DNA from: a virus
DNA length: 40,002 nt
Virus record (IMG/VR): IMGVR_UViG_3300026533_000010
Span: 1 to 40,002 of that record
Strand: one strand, 5' to 3'
Positions 34,673-40,002 of the stretch are shown one piece after another. The position numbers were made by a program, and so were the translations under genes. How positions within the stretch are numbered: position 1 is the first letter of the stretch; each line of letters begins with the position of its first letter. The notes under the pieces are model-generated. The model was not told the DNA's origin. It made no database searches and was given only the letters and a program-made list of their open reading frames with translations.

Positions 34673-34891
34673 TTAATCCTTATTCCATTTAGCTCTAAGT
34701 TCTAGCTCTTTTGCTCTTACTTTATCCACTTCATCACCCTCAAGGTCACAAAATAGAGTATAAAACTCATCAGGTAAACCACTAGCTGACTCATTCAGCT
34801 CGTAGTCAGTACCTATCTCATCATCAAACCACTTATTAAACTCTTTGATTTGACTACCAGTGTAATCATCCTCAGTCTCATAATATTCCAT
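34673..34891 (-). CDS. Unknown small acidic protein
   Basis: This 72-residue acidic protein starts MEYYETEDDYTG. I choose this start because GAGGG lies eight bases upstream and the upstream stop codon is one base away; an earlier in-frame ATG would overlap that gene by 53 bases. The C-terminal half is helical. No family recognised. Confidence 0.62.
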   Translation of the reverse strand: MEYYETEDDYTGSQIKEFNKWFDDEIGTDYELNESASGLPDEFYTLFCDLEGDEVDKVRAKELELRAKWNKD

Positions 34892-34892
34892 C

Positions 34893-35207
34893 TTAATACC
34901 CTCTACATTCATCATAGTTAGCACCAGCATATCTCTCACGGTCATCTAACTCATCATTATTAGCTTGAATAAGCACCCCTACTTCCATAGTAAAAGGTAT
35001 CTCGCACTGTATTACTCTTACTGCATACACTGGGTCAATACCGTATTTATGAGCTAAAGAAGTACCAAGAGCCTCAAGCTCTTGCTCTGTAGGTGATTTA
35101 TCACCTAAAAGCTTTTTAATCTCATTAACTAGCTCAGCCTGAGCCAACTCAATCTCTCTACCTATTTGCTCGTGCTGAGCAATTAATTTATCTAAATTCT
35201 TAATCAT
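34893..35207 (-). CDS. Unknown early protein
   Basis: This 104-residue protein begins with a long coiled-coil-like helix (LIAQHEQIGREIELAQAELV) and continues with a mixed half that ends YDECRGY. AGAGGG precedes the start. It is the second gene of the early operon that begins at 35511. Confidence 0.62.
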   Translation of the reverse strand: MIKNLDKLIAQHEQIGREIELAQAELVNEIKKLLGDKSPTEQELEALGTSLAHKYGIDPVYAVRVIQCEIPFTMEVGVLIQANNDELDDRERYAGANYDECRGY

Positions 35208-35211
35208 AATC

Positions 35212-35511
35212 TTACCCTCTCTCTCTGTTTATTGTCTCTAGTATAAGAGTTACACCGTATAGTGTTTGTCTCTCAGGCTCAAATTTCGCTAGGTCTGTTT
35301 GTACTTGAAAAATAACAGCATCAGCTACCGTATCAGCTTTACCTTTTTTCCAGTCCATCATCTGTAGCTCTCTTGATAAGTTCTCAGGTAGATAATCTAC
35401 CACTCTCTCATCACCTAGTAGCTCATACTCTAACCAGCTATCTATATGGTTACTGGCAAGCTCACAGCCCATCAAAAACTCAGTTTGTGAATATTCTGTA
35501 AATTCATTCAT
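35212..35511 (-). CDS. Unknown early protein, first gene of its operon
   Basis: This 99-residue acidic helical protein (EFTEYSQTEFLMGCELASNH) has AAGGAA before its start. It is the first leftward gene after a 263-bp gap that also holds the promoter of the divergent plus-strand gene. No family recognised. Confidence 0.62.
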   Translation of the reverse strand: MNEFTEYSQTEFLMGCELASNHIDSWLEYELLGDERVVDYLPENLSRELQMMDWKKGKADTVADAVIFQVQTDLAKFEPERQTLYGVTLILETINRERG

Positions 35512-35774
35512 AATATCATTCCTTAATATATGTTATCAGTAGCTCTAAAGCTACTCAGTCACACACACGAGGTATCAGCTACTACTTAGACTGGCTGATA
35601 TTGATTTTACCCTTAGTCTCAAGTGAGGGTTAAAAAGTCAAAAAACTCGTTAGCTACTTGCTAACTTGAACTGACAGTATGACACGGAAAAGCTTAACAA
35701 CTTCTTAATAACAATTAACTTTAGTAGTATGTTTGTGATATAATACATCATAACATATCAGATAAGGACTTAAA
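35512..35774. promoter_or_regulatory. Divergent control region
   Basis: On the plus strand an extended -10, TG-A-TATAAT (hexamer at 35739-35744), drives the plus-strand gene; TGATAT-like repeats follow to the AAGGAC ribosome site. Leftward, toward the operon at 35511, there is a 7-bp hairpin AGTAGCT/AGCTACT near the gene. Two more hairpins lie between: a TTTTACCCT/AGGGTTAAAA pair with one bulged base, and GTTAGC/GCTAAC. These could terminate or insulate the divergent transcripts. The leftward promoter itself is not clear. Confidence 0.55.
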
Positions 35775-36413
35775 ATGAAGTGGACTAAAGAGACAATAGC
35801 ACTAGAGGCTAAGAAGTATTTGACTAGGACTGACTTTTCAAAAGGTAGTAATGTAGCCTACAAAAAGGCACTTGAGCTAGATATACTGGATAATGTTTGT
35901 AGACATATTAGGCTAGGTAGTCATCAAGAGTGGACTAAAGAGAGTATATTACTATATGCCAGCCACTATGAGTATTTAAGCGATTTTAGAAGAGATTATC
36001 CTACAGCTCTTGCTAAATCAGTGCAACTAGGAATAAGAGACCAAATAAAACTTAAACAAGCTGGAAAAGGTGCTGTATTAGACACTATTTATATATTTAA
36101 ACAACTTGACTCTAAGCCATACAAGGGGTGTGAGTTATTTAAAATAGGTGTAAGCTCATCTAAGAGAAGAGTAGAGGGTAGAAAAGAGGAACTAGAGAAA
36201 AAAAACAAGATAAAGTTAGAAATTATAACCAGCTGTATAGTTGGTAAAAATGCACCTAAATTAGAAGTTATACTTTTACAGCTAGGTGTAAAAGGTAAAG
36301 AATATAATATATACGGTGGGTCTGAGTTTAGGTATTTATCTCTTAATGAATTAGATAAAGCACTAGAAATAATAACCCTATTTAAAAAAATAGGTGATAT
36401 TTTATCTAAGTGA
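35775..36413 (+). CDS. GIY-YIG superfamily (T5orf172-like) protein with two N-terminal repeats
   Basis: This is the only plus-strand gene. The 212-residue protein has two N-terminal repeats of about 40 residues (WTKETIALEAKKYLTRTDF and WTKESILLYASHYEYLSDF) like those attached to phage homing nucleases. A C-terminal domain then has DTIYIFKQLDSKPYKGCELFKIGVSS and R at the expected site, a GIY-YIG-like core with IYI and FKIG. It may be a homing endonuclease or a DNA-binding regulator. The ATG is preceded by TAAGGAC. Confidence 0.7.
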   Translation: MKWTKETIALEAKKYLTRTDFSKGSNVAYKKALELDILDNVCRHIRLGSHQEWTKESILLYASHYEYLSDFRRDYPTALAKSVQLGIRDQIKLKQAGKGAVLDTIYIFKQLDSKPYKGCELFKIGVSSSKRRVEGRKEELEKKNKIKLEIITSCIVGKNAPKLEVILLQLGVKGKEYNIYGGSEFRYLSLNELDKALEIITLFKKIGDILSK

Positions 36414-36636
36414 CTTTTGCTACAGCTGGTGCATCATTATTATAGTGTTCTATAGGTACATTTAAGTAGACTGTCTCACCTATAGCTGTATAAAAGTGAG
36501 CTTTTTTCTTACCCTCTAGTACCCAAATACAGTGAAGTGCATCATCTAATTTACCCATTATCTGAGCTTGCATACTTCCATTGAGCCAAACTCTCAGCTG
36601 ATTATCTATCGTGTAGTTTGTTTTTGTAATTGTCAT
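36406..36636 (-). CDS. Unknown small protein
   Basis: This 76-residue protein is beta-rich (YTIDNQLRVWLNGSMQAQI, ETVYLNVPIEHY). It converges with the plus-strand gene and overlaps its end by eight bases. AGGAT precedes the start. No family is recognised. Confidence 0.6.
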   Translation of the reverse strand: MTITKTNYTIDNQLRVWLNGSMQAQIMGKLDDALHCIWVLEGKKKAHFYTAIGETVYLNVPIEHYNNDAPAVAKVT

Positions 36637-36639
36637 TAT

Positions 36640-37131
36640 TTATCCTATAGGTAGTGTCATAGTTCTTTCTAGCACAAAATCACTAAATTTATATGCCCTT
36701 GCTTTCTCATCATAATCTATATTTTTCTCACCGTAGTCTTGTAGGTCTATCAGCTCATTTAACATACCTAAGTGTATTTTCTTATTCTTTATCTCGTGAT
36801 ACTGACCGAATAGAGCTAAGCCAAGAGAAAATACATTAACTTTAGTTTCTGTATCTATAGGCTCAATACCCATAGCTTTATTATAATCTTGATTTGCTAA
36901 ATGCTGAGCTTGAGTGTTTAAGTCTAGTGCCTTTTGCTGAGAGTCTATAGTAAATCTTCTTATTATAAATCCTGACTTCATACATAAAGCTCTTGCCAGC
37001 TCTACATCACGGCTCTTATCCTCTTTATCAGTATTTTGTATTCTATCCCATAGGTAAGTAAATCCCACCAGTATAAGACTCAATTCTCTTATAATTTGAG
37101 GGTCTTGTTTTCTTTTATTTTTTTTGCTCAT
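36640..37131 (-). CDS. Unknown helical early protein
   Basis: This 163-residue, largely helical protein has a basic start (MSKKNKRKQDP). I cannot assign a family. It follows the GGDEF gene and uses the TAAGGACAG ribosome site. One weakly hydrophobic stretch (ELSLILVGFTYLW) could associate with the membrane. Confidence 0.65.
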   Translation of the reverse strand: MSKKNKRKQDPQIIRELSLILVGFTYLWDRIQNTDKEDKSRDVELARALCMKSGFIIRRFTIDSQQKALDLNTQAQHLANQDYNKAMGIEPIDTETKVNVFSLGLALFGQYHEIKNKKIHLGMLNELIDLQDYGEKNIDYDEKARAYKFSDFVLERTMTLPIG

Positions 37132-37150
37132 AATAACTGTCCTTATCGGC

Positions 37151-37642
37151 TTATCTTCTACGGTCTTGCTTATCTAAATAATACAGTGCTTTTCTCTCTC
37201 TGAGTAGTGTATCTGTAGCACTAAATAGCTTATCTTTTGTATCATAATCTGCTGAGCATTTAGTAGCTACAGTAAACCTATCAGAGTCACAGTGTAGGTC
37301 TCCTGAGTGGTATCCCTTACTAAATTCAAACAATATAGCAAACTCATCACCACCTATTCTATACAGCATATCATTATCGCCAGTAGGGTTACAGTCTATT
37401 ATTTCTTTTACTGACTCTACTATGAGCTTATCGCCAGCTATATACCCATCTTCAAAGTTTACATTGTGTAGCTGGTTAATATCTATGATAATTAAATAAA
37501 AGCTTGCTTTATTCATATAGAGTATATTTATATCATTCTCAAAATCTTTTCTCATCTTGAGACCAGTAAGCTCATCTAGCCTATAATACTCTACTAAATT
37601 TCTAAGTCTTATTATCTCTTGTTTATATGCTAAATCTGACAT
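37151..37642 (-). CDS. GGDEF domain protein (probable diguanylate cyclase)
   Basis: This 163-residue GGDEF protein should make cyclic di-GMP from two GTP if active. DELTGL lies at 23-28, the metal-binding Asp at 54 in IIIDIN, Asn62 and Asp71 of the GTP site, and an intact RIGGDEF at 95-101. The RxxD inhibitory site five residues upstream is absent. The GH of the NDxxGH motif reads GY and the C-terminal AKxxGRN is degenerate. A short N-terminal helix precedes the domain, and no sensor is present. Its start overlaps the stop of a membrane peptide (TAATG). Confidence 0.85.
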   Translation of the reverse strand: MSDLAYKQEIIRLRNLVEYYRLDELTGLKMRKDFENDINILYMNKASFYLIIIDINQLHNVNFEDGYIAGDKLIVESVKEIIDCNPTGDNDMLYRIGGDEFAILFEFSKGYHSGDLHCDSDRFTVATKCSADYDTKDKLFSATDTLLRERKALYYLDKQDRRR

Positions 37643-37779
37643 TACATAAAGTCCAGCTTGTAACCGTTCTCTTTTAATCGCTTAGAGACTCTGTATCGCT
37701 TTTTTATCTTGCTGACCAGTACAAGTATTAGTATATAGGCGATAACGATACCTACCACTATTAAAGTTAGATTTAACAT
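37642..37779 (-). CDS. 45-residue membrane peptide coupled to the GGDEF gene
   Basis: This short frame begins MLNLTLIVVGIVIAYILIL, a single transmembrane helix, followed by a basic tail (KIKKRYRVSKRLKENGYKL). AAGGA lies seven bases upstream. Its stop shares a base with the GGDEF start, so expression is linked. It may anchor the cyclase or tune it at the membrane; no domain shows this directly. Confidence 0.72.
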   Translation of the reverse strand: MLNLTLIVVGIVIAYILILVLVSKIKKRYRVSKRLKENGYKLDFM

Positions 37780-37788
37780 ATATTTTCC

Positions 37789-37980
37789 TTATGTTATAAG
37801 TTTACCCTGATTAGGGTTTAATAAACTTTTCTTTTTTTCAGCACTTACCCAGTCAGAGAGTAGGGAATTAATAACCTTACTCAGAGATAAGCTGTAGTGA
37901 CCTCTTGCATAAGTCTTAGCCTCGTTCCAAGTTACCTCATCGACTACCAGTGACCTAGTTATATCATTGTTTTTTTTCAT
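37789..37980 (-). CDS. Ribbon-helix-helix regulator
   Basis: This 63-residue protein has a start typical of RHH proteins: a strand (RSLVVDEVTW), then helix EAKTYARGH, then a second helix SLSKVINSLLSDWV. It lies directly behind a strong promoter with inverted repeats, as expected for a self-regulated repressor. It heads the operon that contains the membrane peptide and the GGDEF gene. Confidence 0.72.
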   Translation of the reverse strand: MKKNNDITRSLVVDEVTWNEAKTYARGHYSLSLSKVINSLLSDWVSAEKKKSLLNPNQGKLIT

Positions 37981-38076
37981 TTCATACTGTCCTATTTTTT
38001 ATATAAAGGATTATATAGTAATTTAGCATATACAGCAAATTATAAGAGCTGTTTGCTATATACATCATATTTAAAG
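37981..38076 (-). promoter_or_regulatory. Sigma70-type promoter with operator-like repeats
   Basis: On the minus strand TTGCTG (38033-38038) and TATAAT (38010-38015) are 17 bases apart, a near-consensus promoter. AGCAAA and TTTGCT arms (38034-38039 and 38052-38057) overlap the -35, and a related ATATGCTAAA lies in the spacer. The RHH product just downstream is the natural candidate to bind here. Confidence 0.75.
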
Positions 38077-38223
38077 TTATTCATCTAGCTTAGCCTCATC
38101 ACGGTCAATATCACCCTTATCTGCTAGGTGGTTTTGATAATCCTCATACTCTTGCTCTCTATCTGTATCATCTGTATTCTCATCTACTTGTTTATCTAAG
38201 TAGTCATCGTATTCAAAACTCAT
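38077..38223 (-). CDS. 48-residue acidic protein
   Basis: This frame encodes MSFEYDDYLDKQVDEN at the start and is strongly acidic throughout (about 19 Asp/Glu), ending DEAKLDE. Its ATG overlaps the stop of the upstream gene (TAATG). Small acidic phage proteins can mimic DNA or bind host enzymes, but no function is shown. Confidence 0.62.
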   Translation of the reverse strand: MSFEYDDYLDKQVDENTDDTDREQEYEDYQNHLADKGDIDRDEAKLDE

Positions 38224-38435
38224 TATTTTATACCTCTAACTTTATACTCTACTGCTATCTCATCATCAGTAAAAGTAAACACTAGCTCACCTTTTACTTT
38301 TGAATAGTTCTTATCTCTAAGCTTATTCATTCTATTTTCTAACTCTTTTTGATACTCATAGTAGTTTATATTATTACTTTTACATATTGAAGTAATAATA
38401 TACTCAGTCATTATCTCGCTACTTGTTATATTCAT
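38223..38435 (-). CDS. Unknown small protein after the structured non-coding region
   Basis: This 70-residue protein has a helical start (SEIMTEYIITSICKSNN) and a beta-rich end (ELVFTFTDDEIAVEYKVRG). TAAGGAC precedes its ATG by ten bases. It is the first coding sequence after 632 non-coding bases, and a transcript starting near 39035 would carry that region as a 600-base leader. Confidence 0.65.
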   Translation of the reverse strand: MNITSSEIMTEYIITSICKSNNINYYEYQKELENRMNKLRDKNYSKVKGELVFTFTDDEIAVEYKVRGIK

Positions 38436-39040
38436 ATTTAAAGTCCTTATGTTATTCTCTTAAATTGTTATCAAATATTCGCTGAGCTGGCTAGTAGTGG
38501 GGTAAAACCACCCACCAGTCTATCAAACACCTCTTCACAGTACATTTAATAGCCTCACTCTATAATAGGCACGACCCTAAAAGTGAGCATTATTCCTAGT
38601 ACGACCTCTATGTATGCCTCTAGTGTCTCTGACCACAACTTAATATCGGACTTTACAAGACTTGAATAACGAGTGGTTAATATAGTAACCCCATTTCGTA
38701 ATTTTATTTTTAAGACTACGGCTTTTTAATTCCATTGTAGAATAACTGATTTATATTTCTCAAGCCCAGTCAGACTATAAAACGGCTTAACAGTGATAAA
38801 TTTAAGTGGTTATTTTTTTGTTGAAGTTGATATTTTTATTGAAGAATAATTGAGAGTGACCCTACCAAAAGACACTCATAATTATTCTCGCTTAGCACTA
38901 CCTCTAATTAAAGAAGTAGGACTTAGTGCCTTTTGGTAGGGCTAAGCGAAAATATTAACAAAACTAAGTTTAAAAATCTCAATATTAGTCAAACCCTCTT
39001 ACGAGGGCGAAGCTTTAAAGCTAGACTTGATATTGAGTGA
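38436..39040 (-). ncRNA. Large structured non-coding region, candidate RNA or origin
   Basis: No convincing gene lies in this stretch. The minus strand can fold into a three-way junction (39037-38978) made of an 8-bp outer stem, a 4-bp hairpin and CCCTC-GTAA-GAGGG with a GNRA loop. Next come a 9-bp stem (38941-38949 with 38888-38896) enclosing an 8-bp hairpin (38912-38919/38898-38905), and a 13-bp hairpin (38844-38887) whose 14-base loop is complementary over 12 bases to 38930-38941. Weaker stems continue to about 38490. Possible identities are a ROOL/GOLLD-like phage RNA, a replication primer RNA, or a regulatory leader. Confidence 0.65.
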
Positions 39041-39041
39041 C

Positions 39042-39070
39042 ATTATAACAAGTTTTTTATTAAAAGTCTA
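39042..39070 (-). promoter_or_regulatory. Promoter reading into the structured region
   Basis: On the minus strand TAGACT (39065-39070) and TATAAT (39042-39047) are 17 bases apart, and TG precedes the -10 by one base. The predicted start near 39035 coincides with the first base pairs of the three-way junction, which supports an RNA beginning there. The -35 overlaps the 3' end of the rusA gene. Confidence 0.65.
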
Positions 39071-39451
39071 CTTTTCCTCTATAAGCACTATAACCTCATC
39101 AATTTCTTGACCAGTATGTTTAGCTACTTGTAAAAAAGTTATCTGTTTGTCATTGACATATACTACACCCTCAAGAGCATCAAATAGTAGCTTGAGAATT
39201 GCATCTATATCAGGCTCTTTTTTCTTAGACTTGATACATAGGTCTATTTTCATTGATAAGCGACCCTCTAGCCTCTTATTAGCCTTTTGCCTTATACATT
39301 CCATCTGTATTAGCTTTGTAGACTCTCTACCCCCCTTAGTTTTAATTATAGAGGCTTTTCCAGTGGTCTTATTAATCACTGGCATATAGAGTTTGTTTAA
39401 AAGGGTAGGTAACTCTTTGAGCTGTAGTAATACTCGCTTATTCTTTTGCAT
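39068..39451 (-). CDS. rusA: RusA-type Holliday junction resolvase
   Basis: This is a 127-residue protein of the RusA family, which cuts four-way junctions with metal-dependent catalysis. Acidic residues lie at 81, 83, 91 and 101 in EPDIDAILKLLFDALEGVVYVNDKQI-type order (shown in two parts: PDIDAILK and DALEGVVYVND), with the conserved Lys at 87. The Asn usually found after the second Asp is Ala. It overlaps the gene upstream by 14 bases. Confidence 0.88.
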   Translation of the reverse strand: MQKNKRVLLQLKELPTLLNKLYMPVINKTTGKASIIKTKGGRESTKLIQMECIRQKANKRLEGRLSMKIDLCIKSKKKEPDIDAILKLLFDALEGVVYVNDKQITFLQVAKHTGQEIDEVIVLIEEK

Positions 39452-39644
39452 CTATCTCATCTAGGTCAATCTTTAAACCCTCTAAGCTCATCATCTTAAC
39501 ACCATCATCAAAACCACTCACCATAAGCTCTATCATAATTCTCTTGTTTTCTTTTTGCTGGTCATTCTCTATAGGGTGATTAGCCATAAGTAGGTCTAGG
39601 TATAGTCTGTAATCGTGGATATTCTCTATGCTTACTATTTTCAT
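39438..39644 (-). CDS. Unknown small protein between partition and rusA genes
   Basis: This 68-residue acidic helical protein begins MKIVSIENIHDYRLYLDLL. Its ATG overlaps the stop of the RHH partner gene (TAATG), and its own end overlaps rusA. No family recognised; co-translation suggests it belongs to the partition operon. Confidence 0.65.
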   Translation of the reverse strand: MKIVSIENIHDYRLYLDLLMANHPIENDQQKENKRIMIELMVSGFDDGVKMMSLEGLKIDLDEIDAKE

Positions 39645-39925
39645 TAGTCTTTATATCCCATAAGTTCACTGGTAGTTATAGTTCTTTTCTCTTTTTCTTC
39701 TCTCAATAGCCCTAGAGCATACTTGAGTATCTTACCACGAGGCACATCAGGAAAATGATATTTAAGCTGGGTTAATAGCTCCATATCATCAGCATCAAAA
39801 TAGATACTAATTTGTGACCCTTTTCGTACTTCCATAGCATTAGGCTCTACCCTCTTTTGAGTAGCACCAGCACCACCCTTATTTAATAGCTTTTTTTTGT
39901 TAGCCATATCTTTAAAATTGTTCAT
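39644..39925 (-). CDS. RHH centromere-binding partner of ParA (ParB/ParG-like)
   Basis: This 93-residue protein has a basic, flexible N-terminus (KKKLLNKGGAGATQKR) and a C-terminal ribbon-helix-helix-like part (QISIYFDADDMELLTQLKYH, RGKILKYALGLL). Small RHH partners with a flexible basic arm are typical of type Ib partition, and the arm can stimulate the ATPase. The ATG overlaps the parA stop across the window ends. A second Met at residue 7 is an alternative start. Confidence 0.75.
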   Translation of the reverse strand: MNNFKDMANKKKLLNKGGAGATQKRVEPNAMEVRKGSQISIYFDADDMELLTQLKYHFPDVPRGKILKYALGLLREEKEKRTITTSELMGYKD

Positions 39926-40002
39926 TATATTTCCTTAGTTATTTTCTCACAAAGTCTCATTATTTCATTTTGAGCTTTGTAGTCTCTTGTATCAAATACA
40001 CT
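39876..40002. repeat. 127-bp terminal direct repeat, right copy
   Basis: This is identical to bases 1-127 and marks the point where the circle was opened. It includes the first codons of the RHH partner gene and the 3' end of parA. Confidence 0.95.

Noticed and set aside
39042-39060. The T run at 39051-39059 on the plus strand as a terminator of an antisense RNA
   Set aside because: No stable hairpin lies directly before it, so I do not call a terminator.
38436-39067. Retron or group I/II intron in the non-coding region
   Set aside because: No reverse transcriptase or intron-encoded protein is nearby and I see no intron core motifs or split gene.
38436-39067. tRNA or tmRNA gene in the non-coding region
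   Set aside because: The three-way junction lacks a T-loop GTTC motif, an acceptor stem of 7 bp and a CCA end. No tRNA was recognised elsewhere.

Overview
The window is a complete or near-complete genome of a tailed phage with a contractile tail (myovirus-type), probably infecting a member of the Campylobacterota (Sulfurimonas/Sulfurovum/Arcobacter-like). The host guess rests on low GC, an SSB that looks epsilonproteobacterial, and signal peptides and lipoboxes of that style; it is inference. The first 127 bases recur exactly as the last 127 bases (39876-40002), so the molecule is circular or circularly permuted with a unit length of 39,875 bp, cut here inside a partition operon. All genes but one run on the minus strand, so transcription reads from high to low coordinates.

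Late module (29465 down to 764, minus strand): small and large terminase, portal, SPP1 gp7-like head protein, a modular repeat protein, DUF2213 protease/scaffold, cement protein, DUF2184 capsid, three shuffled decoration-like proteins, head-tail connectors, DUF3383 sheath, DUF3277 tube, tail assembly chaperones joined by a -1 frameshift at a lambda-type GGGAAAG site, a short tape measure, baseplate (Dit-like, hub, Gp138-type spike, gp25/gp46-like, J-like, DUF2612-like), tail fibre, a small fibre-associated protein, a membrane protein, and a strong terminator at 748-776.

Early/plasmid module (wrapping from 682 through the junction to 29638): a type Ib ParA with an RHH partner, RusA, a 632-bp non-coding and highly structured region, an RHH regulator with its own promoter, a GGDEF diguanylate cyclase-like protein coupled to a tiny membrane peptide, many small unknown genes, a RecT-type annealing protein, a ParB/Srx-like DGQHR protein, an AcrVA2-like protein, SSB, and tiny coupled genes. 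The only plus-strand gene is a GIY-YIG (T5orf172-like) protein at 35775.

I see ParA/RHH partition but no integrase, transposase, replication initiator, helicase or polymerase. That fits a phage-plasmid that relies on host replication, and it makes the structured non-coding region a candidate origin or large phage RNA. I found no recognisable endolysin or classical holin. By-eye reading also suggests near-complete absence of several 4-base palindromes (GATC, CATG, GGCC, GCGC, CCGG, CGCG), a possible restriction-avoidance signature.
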